Below are positions 42,336 through 53,300 of a stretch of 64,000 nucleotides of DNA, piece after piece. Both the position numbers and the translations under genes were made by a program. The notes under the pieces were generated by a model. It had not been told where the DNA came from. It ran no database searches and saw nothing but the letters and a program-made list of their open reading frames with translations. Numbering within the stretch: position 1 is the first letter of the stretch; every line of letters begins with the position of its first letter. The stretch comes from Neobacillus cucumis (GTDB taxonomy: Bacteria; Bacillota; Bacilli; Bacillales_B; DSM-18226), in NCBI RefSeq assembly GCF_016107705.1, contig NZ_JAEHGC010000008.1, forward strand, positions 159,447 to 223,446, written 5' to 3'.

Positions 42336-43316
42336 TCAGCTTGGTATAATACTTAATTTTTTCCGCAGTTTCTTTTCGCTGAAGACCCATCCGGTATAGG
42401 AGCTAATTCGGTTTAGGTTACAATCTAATTGAACAACTGCGACGAAAGGGTAATGGCCGTTGCTTCGATACCTGAGATCAATAAACCTGACTTCATAAAA
42501 ATCATCGTATTCATCCACTTCCCACCGGTAAACAGGTGAGAAGGATAAAAATGCAGACAGGTTTTTGTCTTTTTTAGCTGCCTTAATGACGGGGGTTTCA
42601 GGTACTGGAATCCGATTAAATAAATCTAATATCTCCACTTTATCTTTTACAGCTTTTCCGACAAAGAATTGTTTCTCATTCATTGCGGCAATCCGCCATT
42701 GGTGGAATTTCATGGTTGGTGCAATGATAATTTCCGTCGCATCCGGTACAATTCTACGGACCTCCAATAAAACCTTATGTCGGACGCGAAACCTTAGTAA
42801 ATAATAACCAATAATAACAAAGTACATAATCAAAAAGGTGTATCCAGGATTTGCCCCAAATATCCAAATAAAAATCCCCACAACATGAATCGCAAAAATA
42901 TAAGCATCAAAAGTATTAATGACACCTAAAGCCACCCATTTATTCGAAAATGGTCTAAGAGCCTGGGTACCATAAGCATTAAAGATATCAACAAATACAT
43001 GGAGAAATACTGCGAAAAATGTCCATGCCCATAAATGCAGTAAATTGGCGGCTGGAAAAAATGGGTAAATCACAGCTAAAAGTACAAGCGGCCATAAAAT
43101 TACTGCCGGTATGGAGTGTGTTACCCCGCGATGATTACGAATGTAAATTGCATTATTTCTTAATTTTAAAATAGTATCAATATCAGGTATTTGTGACCCT
43201 GCAATCGTTGCGATTAAAACACTAGTTGTTGCTGCATGGCTGCTTGCTACGACGGGGTCAAGTGTTGCCAGACCTCCAAGGGCAATCCCCATGACAACGT
43301 GAGTTCCGGTATCCAA
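42336..43316 (-). CDS. yfhP: YfhP, membrane metal-dependent hydrolase family (YdjM/LexA-bound type)
   Basis: A 326-residue protein with an N-terminal membrane half of about five hydrophobic segments. That half contains the characteristic acidic/histidine motifs GTHVVMGIALG, SQIPDIDTI, NHRGVTHSIPA and HVFVDIFNAYGTQ, followed by a soluble C-terminal domain. These match the DUF457/YdjM-type family annotated as membrane-bound metal-dependent hydrolases. TTG 43316 follows AAAGGAGG by nine bases. It is divergent from mutY, as in B. subtilis. The physiological substrate is unknown. Confidence 0.88.
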   Translation of the reverse strand: MDTGTHVVMGIALGGLATLDPVVASSHAATTSVLIATIAGSQIPDIDTILKLRNNAIYIRNHRGVTHSIPAVILWPLVLLAVIYPFFPAANLLHLWAWTFFAVFLHVFVDIFNAYGTQALRPFSNKWVALGVINTFDAYIFAIHVVGIFIWIFGANPGYTFLIMYFVIIGYYLLRFRVRHKVLLEVRRIVPDATEIIIAPTMKFHQWRIAAMNEKQFFVGKAVKDKVEILDLFNRIPVPETPVIKAAKKDKNLSAFLSFSPVYRWEVDEYDDFYEVRFIDLRYRSNGHYPFVAVVQLDCNLNRISSYTGWVFSEKKLRKKLSIIPS

Positions 43317-43441
43317 AAGGAAGTTCCTCCTTTAATCTAATCAATTCTTGTCAAAATGATCAATATGGATTATCGTAATACAATGCATACTATTATATTC
43401 CCTCATTTTGTAATGTTTAACAAGTTGGAGGCCCAAATGTA

Positions 43442-44542
43442 ATGAAAAATGTTCTAAATAATTTATCGAAAGTAAATATAAAAGAATTTCAAGTTGATTT
43501 AATTACATGGTTTAAAAATGAGCAGCGTGATCTGCCCTGGAGAAAGGACCAGGACCCGTACAAAGTATGGGTTTCAGAAATCATGTTGCAGCAAACAAGA
43601 GTGGATACGGTTATACCTTATTTTAACCGTTTTATTGATTGGTTTCCAACGATCGAGACCTTAGCCGAGGCAAATGAAGATAAGGTTCTGAAGGCTTGGG
43701 AAGGTCTTGGGTATTATTCAAGGGTAAGAAATTTACATTCTGCAGTTAAAGAAGTAAAAGAAAAATATGATGGTGTTGTTCCCAATACACCAAAGGAAAT
43801 ATCCACTCTTAAAGGGGTTGGACCTTATACGGCTGGAGCGATTTTAAGCATTGCATATGGTGTACCCGAGCCGGCAGTGGATGGGAATGTGATGAGAGTT
43901 TTATCAAGAATTCTCTCCATTTGGGAGGATATCGCCAAACCCTCTTCCCGAAAGGTTTTTGAGCAAGCTGTAAGAGAGCTCATTTCCCATGAAGAACCAT
44001 CAGAATTTAATCAGGCAATAATGGAATTAGGTGCATTGATTTGTACTCCAACCTCCCCCTCTTGTTTGCTTTGCCCTGTACGTGAACATTGCTATGCATT
44101 TCATGAGGGTGTACAGACGGAACTTCCAATCAAATCTCAGAAAAATAAACAGCGTGAAGTACAGCTTGCTGCAGTTGTTCTTGCTAATGAAAAAGGAGAT
44201 TTGCTTATTCATAAACGGCCTGAATCCGGACTTCTCGCAAATTTATGGGAATTTCCGAATTTGGAAATCAACCATCCGATTCAAAATAGCCGTGATCAAA
44301 TCGCCCGCCTTTTTGAACAGGATTTAAGTCTCAATCTTCATTTAGATAAGATGATTGGTCAAGTGGAGCATGTTTTCTCCCACTTAATTTGGAAGATAAA
44401 AATCTATACAGGAACGATTTCAACGGATTTTACCGAGAATCAAGAGTGGAAATTTGTTTCACTAGATCATACAGAGGATTACGCCCTTCCGGTTTTTACC
44501 CAAAAAATCTTTAAGCTTTATCAAGAATATAAAAAAGAATGA
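43442..44542 (+). CDS. mutY: A/G-specific adenine DNA glycosylase
   Basis: Removes adenine mispaired with 8-oxoguanine. The 366-residue protein has the catalytic glutamate in [10 protein letters not shown], the helix-hairpin-helix [12 protein letters not shown] with the conserved Asp in [11 protein letters not shown], the 4Fe-4S cluster [17 protein letters not shown] (C-X6-C-X2-C-X5-C), and a C-terminal NUDIX-like 8-oxoG recognition domain. GGAGG lies ten bases before ATG 43442. It ends in a terminator shared with the convergent small gene. Confidence 0.96.
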   Translation: MKNVLNNLSKVNIKEFQVDLITWFKNEQRDLPWRKDQDPYKVWVSEIMLQQTRVDTVIPYFNRFIDWFPTIETLAEANEDKVLKAWEGLGYYSRVRNLHSAVKEVKEKYDGVVPNTPKEISTLKGVGPYTAGAILSIAYGVPEPAVDGNVMRVLSRILSIWEDIAKPSSRKVFEQAVRELISHEEPSEFNQAIMELGALICTPTSPSCLLCPVREHCYAFHEGVQTELPIKSQKNKQREVQLAAVVLANEKGDLLIHKRPESGLLANLWEFPNLEINHPIQNSRDQIARLFEQDLSLNLHLDKMIGQVEHVFSHLIWKIKIYTGTISTDFTENQEWKFVSLDHTEDYALPVFTQKIFKLYQEYKKE

Positions 44543-44575
44543 ACGCCGTACGATCACGGTGTTCATTCTTTTTTT
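44531..44575. terminator. Bidirectional terminator between mutY and the YfhS-like gene
   Basis: A long stem, AAAAAGAATGAACGCCG (44532-44548) with CGGTGTTCATTCTTTTT (44557-44573), one G-U pair, A/T tracts on both sides; it overlaps both stop codons. Confidence 0.9.
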
Positions 44576-44748
44576 AGTCCCCCGCGGTCCATGATTTCTT
44601 CGATAATTTCCCGATGAATCGTTTGTCCTTCACTATTTAAGTATGGAACCATTTGCTGCAATGAATGCTGAAAAAAGGATAATTCTTGATCATCCCACTC
44701 TTTAATCGACATCATTGAAAGTTCTGTCATATCTCGCCCATTATACAT
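44563..44748 (-). CDS. yfhS: Small YfhS-like protein
   Basis: A 61-residue acidic protein (TELSMMSIKEWDDQELSFFQHSL ... HREIIEEIMDRGGL, predicted helical) with GGAAGAGG just before ATG 44748. Its place between mutY and fabL is where B. subtilis has yfhS, and the size is similar; the name rests on position more than on sequence. No function is known. It is divergent from fabL. Confidence 0.65.
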   Translation of the reverse strand: MYNGRDMTELSMMSIKEWDDQELSFFQHSLQQMVPYLNSEGQTIHREIIEEIMDRGGLKKE

Positions 44749-44823
44749 TTACCTCTTCCTTTCAATCATGTTATTCAACTTAGTCTTTTGTAATCAATTG
44801 TCTTCTATGCATAGAAGCGATAA

Positions 44824-45612
<789 letters not shown>

Positions 45613-45616
45613 GAAA

Positions 45617-45639
45617 AAATTATTTTTCAAAAATAATTT
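45617..45639 (+). terminator. AT-rich perfect hairpin after fabL
   Basis: AAATTATTTTT, single C, AAAAATAATTT: a perfect 11-base inverted repeat made only of A-T pairs and without a following T-run. It may be a weak terminator or a 3' stabilising element. Confidence 0.5.
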
Positions 45640-45690
45640 GGATAGTCCACACACCTCGGGGGTACATTAATTTCGTGGAGGTGATTACAG

Positions 45691-46020
45691 GTGGCAAAAT
45701 TCAACCAACAAGCCAACAAAACTTCAGCTGGAACTAATATCCAGGAAGTAAGACAACAAAACGCTCAATCTCAAGCAGGTGCAGGTGCTGCAGGAGCATT
45801 TGGAACTGAATTTGCGAGCGAAACAAACGCTCAAGAAGTAAGACAACAAAATGCTCAATCAGCTCGTGCTAATGCTGGTGCAGGTGCAGGTGCAGCAGGT
45901 GCAGCTGGAGCATTTGGTACAGAATTTGGTAGCGAAACAAACGCTGCAGAGGTTAGAAAGCAAAACCAAGCTGCAGAAGCTCGTAAAAACCAAGGTTCTG
46001 GCCAATTTGGTCAAAGCTAA
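45691..46020 (+). CDS. sspE: Gamma-type small acid-soluble spore protein
   Basis: Amino-acid reservoir of the spore, degraded at germination by the Gpr protease. The 109-residue protein is rich in Gln, Asn, Ala and Gly. It contains two near-identical repeats, (N/T)xQEVRQQNAQS...GAFGTEF(A/G)SETNA, each with the Gpr-type cleavage element TEFxSET. GTG 45691 follows GGAGGT. It should be transcribed by sigma-G in the forespore; a candidate promoter lies around 45640-45675 but is not clear enough to call. A terminator follows. Confidence 0.96.
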   Translation: MAKFNQQANKTSAGTNIQEVRQQNAQSQAGAGAAGAFGTEFASETNAQEVRQQNAQSARANAGAGAGAAGAAGAFGTEFGSETNAAEVRKQNQAAEARKNQGSGQFGQS

Positions 46021-46038
46021 AATAAGTTAACACAGATG

Positions 46039-46074
46039 GAAGGCGCTCTCAATCGGAAGAGTGCCTTCTTTTTT
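46039..46074 (+). terminator. Terminator of sspE
   Basis: An 11-base stem, GAAGGCGCTCT (46039-46049) with AGAGTGCCTTC (46058-46068), one G-U pair, then TTTTTT. Confidence 0.9.
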
Positions 46075-46198
46075 ATTTCTAAATTAATCACTCTTCGTTA
46101 ATTCGACAAATGTTCCATAAAGTTTACATAAATAGTCAAAGGAGAAATGGATTTGTTCAAGAATACTTATAAAGTACAAAATATAAGGCGGTGATGGG

Positions 46199-46456
46199 TT
46201 GGATCAATTTAACCGATTAGTTTCCGAACAAATGATCACAATGGAAAAATTATTATACCTTCAAGCCGAGCTGGAACGCTGTCTTGAGATTGAAGCAGAA
46301 TTGCAAAAGCTGCAAAATGAAACGGAGCTTGAGAGTATTCAGTCTGATATTCAACAGATGAAAAAAGAATTAAAAGAGATTCAATTAATATTTGAAAAAC
46401 AAACAGAAGATGTCATCCAGTCCTATCAAGTAACAAACTTAACCCCTTCAAGGTAG
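46199..46456 (+). CDS. ygaB: YgaB family protein
   Basis: An 85-residue protein that is almost entirely coiled coil (LLYLQAELERCLEIEAELQKLQNETELESIQSD...), with TTG 46199 as start behind GGCGGTGATG. Size, coiled-coil nature and position between sspE and ygaC match B. subtilis YgaB. Function unknown. A terminator follows at 46499. Confidence 0.85.
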   Translation: MDQFNRLVSEQMITMEKLLYLQAELERCLEIEAELQKLQNETELESIQSDIQQMKKELKEIQLIFEKQTEDVIQSYQVTNLTPSR

Positions 46457-46498
46457 TGAGAAAAGGCTAAATATAAGAAAATACGTAAATTTTTCCTT

Positions 46499-46531
46499 AA
46501 GAGTCATTGAATTCAATGGCTCTTTTGTTTT
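46499..46531 (+). terminator. Terminator of ygaB
   Basis: AAGAGTCATTGAA (46499-46511) pairs with TTCAATGGCTCTT (46512-46524) with one T-G pair; TTGTTTT follows. Confidence 0.8.
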
Positions 46532-46654
46532 AAAATCCTTGTTCAACCGTTATAATAATATAAAAGAGGAATTGTACTTTGTTGCCATTTACCGGTTTTT
46601 AAAAATTTATTCGAATAGGTTACAAAGCGTTCAGGAATGAAGGTAGGGGAGAAT

Positions 46655-47185
46655 ATGGGCGTACCCATCGAAGGAGAACCAGTACAAATACATAGCTATA
46701 AACACAATGGGCACATCCATCGGGTCTGGGAAGAAACAACCGTTTTAAAAGGATCGCAAAATTTAGTGATTGGCGGAAATGATCGGACGATTGTAACAGA
46801 ATCAGATGGAAGAACATGGATTACTAGGGAGCCGGCTATTTGTTACTTTCATTCCCAATGCTGGTTCAATGTGATTGGAATGATTCGGGAAGACGGGATT
46901 TATTATTATTGTAACTTAAGTTCTCCGTTTATTTTTGACGGGGAAGCGCTGAAATATATTGATTATGATTTGGATATAAAGGTTTATCCCGATATGACAT
47001 TTAATTTATTAGATGAAGATGAATATGAGCGCCATCGCCGAGAGATGAAATACCCTGAAGTAATCGACCAAATTCTGAAGAGAAACGTAGATAAGCTCAT
47101 TCGCTGGATTCGTCAGCGGAAAGGCCCTTTTGCACCAGACTTCATTGATATTTGGTATGAACGTTATTTAACATATCGACGCTAG
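46655..47185 (+). CDS. ygaC: DUF402 nucleoside tri-/diphosphatase (YgaC/Ntdp)
   Basis: A 176-residue protein matching Bacillus YgaC almost residue for residue in motifs such as [52 protein letters not shown] and the C-terminal [18 protein letters not shown]. Staphylococcal homologues hydrolyse nucleoside tri- and diphosphates. I use ATG 46655, giving the MGVP N-terminus of the family; an in-frame ATG at 46637 is also possible. It lies upstream of the ABC exporter ygaD, separated by a terminator. Confidence 0.93.
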   Translation: MGVPIEGEPVQIHSYKHNGHIHRVWEETTVLKGSQNLVIGGNDRTIVTESDGRTWITREPAICYFHSQCWFNVIGMIREDGIYYYCNLSSPFIFDGEALKYIDYDLDIKVYPDMTFNLLDEDEYERHRREMKYPEVIDQILKRNVDKLIRWIRQRKGPFAPDFIDIWYERYLTYRR

Positions 47186-47201
47186 ATAAAAATGCTTTTA
47201 G

Positions 47202-47233
47202 ACCTGTTGAAACAATCATCAACAGGTTTTTAT
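47202..47233 (+). terminator. Terminator of ygaC
   Basis: A 9-base stem, ACCTGTTGA (47202-47210) with TCAACAGGT (47219-47227), then TTTTATTT. Confidence 0.88.
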
Positions 47234-47271
47234 TTGGATGTAAAAGCATATGTAGAACAGGGGAGAATTCT

Positions 47272-49038
47272 TTGAATAGTATACGCAGGTACCTACAGTT
47301 TGTTAAGCCATACAGAGTTCAAATCCTCGGAACCATTATGATCGGGGTTATAAAGTTCGGAATCCCGTTAATCATCCCAATGCTGATTAAATACGTGGTT
47401 GATGATATTATTAATAATCACTCATTAGCCGATGAGGCGAAAATTCATAAGTTAATGATCATGCTGGGAGTAATGATTGTTATTTTCGTCATTCTTAGGC
47501 CGCCAATTGAATATTATCGGCAATACTTTGCACAATGGACTTCAAGTAAAATTCTCTACGATATCCGCGATCAGCTATATACCCATATTCAGAAATTGAG
47601 CTTTAGATATTATGCGAACACAAGAGCCGGTGAAATTATATCTCGTGTAATAAATGATGTCGAGCAAACGAAAACCTTCGTCATTTCCGGTTTAATGAAT
47701 CTATGGTTGGATATTGCAACCATTGTCATTGCCATTATTATTATGTTTTCGATGAATGTGAAGCTGACGATTGTATCCATCCTGCTATTCCCGCTTTACG
47801 CTATTTCTGTAAGATACTTTTTTGGAAATCTGCGCAAATTTACCAGAATTCGTTCGCAGGCTCTTGCAGAGGTCCAAAGCTATTTACATGAACGGGTCCA
47901 AGGAATGCCTGTCATCAAGAGCTTTGCGATTGAGGACTACGAGCAGACTCAATTTGATAAGCAGAATAAGAACTTTTTAGAAAAAGCACTACAGCACACA
48001 AGCTGGAATGCGAAGGCGTTCTCTGCAGTTAATACGATTACGGATATTGCCCCCTTAATTGTCATTGGTTATTCTGCCTATTTAGTCATCCATCATGATC
48101 TTTCTCTAGGGACAATGGTGGCATTTTTTGCTTATATCGATAAGCTATATAATCCATTAAGAAGATTGGTTAACTCTTCAACAACTATTACTCAATCCTT
48201 CGCATCTATGGACCGTGTGTTTGAATTTCTGGATGAAAAATATGATATTGTCGATGCACCGAATGCCATTGACTGTACAACCGTTAATGGAGATCTTTCA
48301 TTCGAGAAAGTTAATTTTTCGTATGGAGAAACAGAAGAGAAGGTATTAAAGAATATTTCCTTAGATGTTAAAAAGGGGGAGACCATCGCCTTAGTTGGGA
48401 TGAGCGGCGGTGGAAAATCAACCTTCGTAAGCTTAATCCCTAGGTTTTATGATGTAACAGAAGGAAGAATCATACTGGATGGGGTTGATATCCGTCACTT
48501 TAAGGTTCAATCCTTACGAGACAAAATTGGAGTGGTTTTTCAGGATAATATTCTTTTCAGTGAATCGGTGAAAGAAAATATTTTGTTAGGAAAACCAGAT
48601 GCTTCAGAAGAAGAGGTTATTCAAGCGGCGAAAGCGGCAAATGCTCATGAATTTATTTTAAATCTTACAGAGGGCTATAACACACGGGTGGGGGAAAGGG
48701 GCGTAAAGCTTTCTGGCGGCCAGAAACAACGAATTGCGATTGCACGTGTATTCTTAAAGAATCCGCCTATCTTAATTTTGGATGAAGCAACATCAGCCCT
48801 TGATTTGGAAAGTGAACATCTTATTCAAGAATCCCTTGAGGAGCTTGCAAAGGACAGGACTACCTTTATTGTTGCTCACCGATTATCAACGATTACCCAT
48901 GCCAATCGGATTGTTCTCATCGAACATGGTGAAATTGTCGAAATAGGAAGCCATGAAGAATTGATGTCGAAACAAGGGAATTATTATAAATTATTTCAGG
49001 TTCAACAGCTGGACCAAAAGGAAAAAACCGAAGCATAA
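47272..49038 (+). CDS. ygaD: ABC exporter, fused membrane and ATPase domains (YgaD)
   Basis: A 588-residue half-transporter of the MsbA/Sav1866 type that works as a homodimer in the membrane. Residues 1-320 hold six helices; the ATPase has Walker [11 protein letters not shown]-loop FQDNILF, signature LSGGQKQR, Walker [13 protein letters not shown] and the switch histidine in VAHRLST. The N-terminus [13 protein letters not shown] matches B. subtilis YgaD. The start is TTG 47272 behind GGGGAG. Substrate (lipid, drug or peptide) unknown. Confidence 0.94.
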   Translation: MNSIRRYLQFVKPYRVQILGTIMIGVIKFGIPLIIPMLIKYVVDDIINNHSLADEAKIHKLMIMLGVMIVIFVILRPPIEYYRQYFAQWTSSKILYDIRDQLYTHIQKLSFRYYANTRAGEIISRVINDVEQTKTFVISGLMNLWLDIATIVIAIIIMFSMNVKLTIVSILLFPLYAISVRYFFGNLRKFTRIRSQALAEVQSYLHERVQGMPVIKSFAIEDYEQTQFDKQNKNFLEKALQHTSWNAKAFSAVNTITDIAPLIVIGYSAYLVIHHDLSLGTMVAFFAYIDKLYNPLRRLVNSSTTITQSFASMDRVFEFLDEKYDIVDAPNAIDCTTVNGDLSFEKVNFSYGETEEKVLKNISLDVKKGETIALVGMSGGGKSTFVSLIPRFYDVTEGRIILDGVDIRHFKVQSLRDKIGVVFQDNILFSESVKENILLGKPDASEEEVIQAAKAANAHEFILNLTEGYNTRVGERGVKLSGGQKQRIAIARVFLKNPPILILDEATSALDLESEHLIQESLEELAKDRTTFIVAHRLSTITHANRIVLIEHGEIVEIGSHEELMSKQGNYYKLFQVQQLDQKEKTEA

Positions 49039-49058
49039 AAAATCTGCTTCGGTTTTTT
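49022..49058. terminator. Bidirectional terminator between ygaD and ygaE
   Basis: A 14-base perfect stem, AAAAAACCGAAGCA (49022-49035) with TGCTTCGGTTTTTT (49045-49058), overlapping the ygaD stop. Confidence 0.9.
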
Positions 49059-50133
49059 ATTCCTGGCCTTTTTCTTCAATGGGAACCTCATTATCATGAT
49101 AGGAATAGAAGCTGGAGATTAACGTGTCAAGATGTTCAAGTTGTTCTCCGTAGTCAATAATAAATGCAGTGATTTGCATGATATGATAAAGATGCGGATT
49201 ATCTGGTTCCGTGTATTCCCTTTGATGAGCGATAAAAAGATCATATAGCTCTTTTTTATTTAAAAAATCATTTCCTCCAGAATCGGTTGCAGGTTCCGGT
49301 ACTTTCCCAATAAACCGGAGCATGAGTTGTTCGTGGTGGTATATAAGGTTATCCAGCTGCTCTTGAATCGCCTGTTGAAAATGTTCCGGCAGCAGGAGGA
49401 TTTCATTTTCAAAGCGATGAAGTTTTCTTAAGGTATCGACACCTTTTTTGGCCGTGAAAATCATTTGCCGGTAAACCACCAGCTTGCGTGACTTTTCCAA
49501 GTTTTTTTTCTTAAAATAATTATGTTCTTCCTTGTACATCCCATAAAACTGTTCCATTTTAATGAGACTATCTTTAAGCTTTTCAATCTCTTCTTTCAGC
49601 AGATGATGTTCAAAGTCATGCCGGGTGCTTAAGCGAATCCACCGGATTAATTCTTCGGTGGTGCTCGATATTTTAAAATAAAGCTTACTTTCATACTTTG
49701 GCGGCATAAACACTAAATTGACTATAAAAGCTGAAAATACCCCAATCATGATGGTAGAGAACCGGATGGCCGCAAACGGAATAAAATTCCCGCCAGTTGT
49801 TTCCATAATCGAAACCAATGTGACAAGGGAAAGACCGATGGTATTTTCCAGTTTGAGCTTAAGATTGATACTTATGGCAATAATGGCTGCTAATCCAATG
49901 ACGGTAAAATGATTTCCTAATGTGAGAACGAAAAATACTGCGAGTAATGCCCCGATGATATTTCCTTGAATTTGTTCAATAATGGTTAAATACGACCGAT
50001 AAATGGTTGGCTGAATCGCAAAAATGGCAGAGATGCCGGCAAATACCGGTGATGGCGAATGCAGCAGCTGACCAAGATAAAGGGACAAAATGATTGCTAT
50101 TCCCGTTTTTAAAATGCGGGCGCCTAACTTCAT
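49057..50133 (-). CDS. ygaE: Aromatic acid exporter family membrane protein (YgaE)
   Basis: A 358-residue FUSC/ArAE-type protein. Five to six N-terminal helices occupy about residues 1-145 (MKLGARILKTGIAIILSLYL, TIYRSYLTIIEQIQGNIIGALLAV), followed by a long soluble helical domain. The start at ATG 50133 (MKLGAR), behind AAAGGA, matches Bacillus homologues; the open frame continues 31 codons upstream but without a ribosome site. It is convergent with ygaD as in B. subtilis. The exported compound is unknown. Confidence 0.88.
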   Translation of the reverse strand: MKLGARILKTGIAIILSLYLGQLLHSPSPVFAGISAIFAIQPTIYRSYLTIIEQIQGNIIGALLAVFFVLTLGNHFTVIGLAAIIAISINLKLKLENTIGLSLVTLVSIMETTGGNFIPFAAIRFSTIMIGVFSAFIVNLVFMPPKYESKLYFKISSTTEELIRWIRLSTRHDFEHHLLKEEIEKLKDSLIKMEQFYGMYKEEHNYFKKKNLEKSRKLVVYRQMIFTAKKGVDTLRKLHRFENEILLLPEHFQQAIQEQLDNLIYHHEQLMLRFIGKVPEPATDSGGNDFLNKKELYDLFIAHQREYTEPDNPHLYHIMQITAFIIDYGEQLEHLDTLISSFYSYHDNEVPIEEKGQE

Positions 50134-50264
50134 AAAAGCATAAATTCCTTTCAAAAAATTATCTAATACTAGTTTGTTCAATGTGAAACAATAAAAGACT
50201 ATACATGGATTAAAACATATAATCAAGAGATTTAATATGAATTTTATGTAAGAAATTTCTACAA

Positions 50265-50295
50265 AAAAACCATCCGCGATTTGCGGATGGTTTTT
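50265..50295 (-). terminator. Terminator of the glutamate synthase gene
   Basis: A 13-base perfect stem, AAAAACCATCCGC (50265-50277) with GCGGATGGTTTTT (50283-50295). Read on the minus strand it follows the gltB stop and ends in T residues. Confidence 0.9.
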
Positions 50296-50304
50296 CCTTT
50301 TGAA

Positions 50305-53300
50305 TCATTCTGTTGAAACGGATGGATCTGCTTGCTCTTTAACCGGAACAATTTGCACGAAATGGTCTTCCAAATTAGCTAGAAGGGATTGAAGCTGTTT
50401 TGCTTCTTCAACCTGGCCATCATTCTCAAGTAAGCTGATGTATTGGCCTAAAAGTTCATTCACATCATTTTTTCCATTTTCATTTAATGGGTTAACAGAA
50501 ACTTTAGCCCCTTTGGCAATTCTTCTTTGAATCGCCTCTTTTGTTAATCCCATTTCAGGCTGAAGGCGTGTATAGACTACACCACCAGTCATACCAGCGC
50601 AAATCCATGGACCTGGGTCTCCCAAAACAAGACCACGGCCATTTGTCATATATTCAAAGGCAAATCCCTTAATGTTTGCATTGGAGCCAATATTGCCATT
50701 TTCCTGCACAGGAATTTGATTTTTTACTGAACCGCCGATGATTAAATCAGCTCCTGACAGACGAATTCCAGCACGGGCATCAGCATTACCCTGTGCAATT
50801 AAAAGTCCTTTTTGGGCACCATACCCAAAGCCTTTTCCAACTGAGCCATTGTAATAACGGCCATTCTTGCCCTTCGATTTCAGGATTTGAATATTACCTC
50901 CGAAGGATGTCTTACCAACACCATCTTGACCGCCGCCATTAACGGTTATTACGATGCCTTCGCTGTTATATGCACCTAAGCCATTTCCTGGAATGGAACC
51001 TTCGCGATACTTCAACTGTACAGGTTTTAACTGTTTGTATGAACCATCAAGTCTGCCTCTAACACGGTGGCAGGAAACACGGCTTCCTAAAACCCTTTGC
51101 TCTGATGTAACACTTTCAAACTCACGGGAACTATGCAATTGATCAATGCTTGCATCAAGATATTCTGCCCCAACGGCTACCTGCATTTGAGCTTCAGCAA
51201 TTGTTTTTGATACCTCTGTTTTCGTAAATTGGCTGATTTCAAGTGTTTTTAGCAAATAGGAAAGGTCTAAGTTTTGGTGTCCGCTTGTTTGTACTAATAA
51301 ATCTGAGCGGCCGACTGCTTCCTGCAGATCACGAATTCCAAGGGAGGCCGCAAGTACCTTTAATTCCTGACCGAAAGCAGTGAAAAGATTCATGATTCCT
51401 TGTACGGCTAAATCAAATTGACGTGGAACAAAACGTCTTAGTCCATGTTCCTTTGCTTGAACCTCTGATTCAATTTGAGTTGCAATCCCAACATGACAAG
51501 TATCCAAATGGCAACCGCGGCAAGTAGTACAGCCGATTGACAGCATGGCTAATGTTCCAAAGCCAACACGATTTGCCCCTAGAAGCATGATTTTGATTAC
51601 ATCCATTGCACTTTTCATACCGCCATCTGCCCAAATTTCAACTTTATGGCGGAGTCCGCTTTCCAAAAGGGCGTTATGTGCTGCTTTTACGCCAATTTCT
51701 ACTGGTAAGCCAACATGCTGTAGGGCATGAATTCTTGCGGCACCTGTGCCACCGTCAAAACCACTTAATGTAATAATATCTGCGCCGGCTTTTGCGATTC
51801 CAACTGCAATTGTACCGATATTTGGAACAACAGGAACTTTAACAGCAATTTTCGCCTGATCGTTTGCTGTTTTTAATTCTAGAATCATTTGCGCCAAATC
51901 TTCAATCGAATAAATATCATGGTTGTTTGATGGCGAAATCAAATCAGAGCCTAATGTTGCATTACGTGCAGCAGCAACCTTTGCTGTTACCTTTGAGCCA
52001 GGTAAATGTCCGCCTTCACCAGGTTTTGCACCCTGACCAATTTTAATTTCTAACAGGTTCGAAGAGTTTAACAGTTCGGCATTTACTCCAAAACGACCGG
52101 AAGCGATTTGCTGTCCCCTTGTTTTTGGGTATTTACCAAGCATATCTTTAATTTCCCCGCCTTCACCATTTAAGCTCACCATATTTAAACGGTCAGCGCC
52201 TTCTGCATATGCTCTAAAGGCAATTTCATTCTGCGACCCGAATGACATGGATGAAATTAAAAACGGTAAATCATGATCGCCTACACGAATATCCACTTCA
52301 TCTGGTGAAATTGGATGATTCGATGCTTTTAAGCCAGCCAAGTGGCGAATAGTCGTTGGATTTTCCAACTCCTGCTCTGAAATTTTATCGCGGTACACAT
52401 TGTAATCACCGGTTGCGGCTACTTCACCGATTGCTTTCCAAATCCGCGGGAAGAGGTGGAAGGTCTTTCCGACTCTTTCCTTTTCATTCTGGTAATCTTC
52501 AGCCCTAGAATATGCCTCCAGTTTCATTGCCTCGAAACCAAATTCGAGTTCCTTTGAACCAAAGAAGTTTACAATATTTAAAACTTTTGCGATATCTTCG
52601 TGAAGACCGATACTTGAGAACAATCTTCCATAACCACGCAACTCATGAATCCCAATGGTTGAAATTACTTTTTCCAGCCCTTTTGTTAATGCACTGTACA
52701 AATTGGTCAATGGCTTAGTCGATTCATCGAGAACAGTCATAAACATGTAGTAAGGACTAATTAAATCAGCGCCTAAACCTAAAACAGTGATAATATCGTG
52801 CAAGGAACGGACAGCAGCAGAACGTAAAACTAAAGAGCAGTCTCTTCTCAGTTCAGCTTTTACCAATGCCTGATCGATTGCTGAAGTTACTAAATGCGGA
52901 TCAATCCAATAGAAATCCTCTTGATGTGCTTTGGCATCATCGAGAACAAGTAATGTTTTTCCCGATTGAACAGCCTGAACCGCTTCAGAGGCAAGTCTTT
53001 CAAGTGCCAAGTTGATTTCTTCATCTTTACGGAAGGTCGTTGAGATAAACGATGCTAGTTTTTGTTCATTAAAATATTGAATCACTTGGTCAAAGCTTGG
53101 CTGTCCGATTTCTCCAGAACAATTAAAACCTGCTTTTCCTTCTACTAGGACAGGAGTGATTAGTTCCAGAACGGTATTCGTTTCCTCTTTTACGAAAAGA
53201 GAAGGGCGTTTGCCAATTACCACACGTGTTGAAAAATGTTCTGTTTCACGATCTCGGTCAATCGCAGGATTTGTAACAACTGCTACACTTTCTTTAAAGT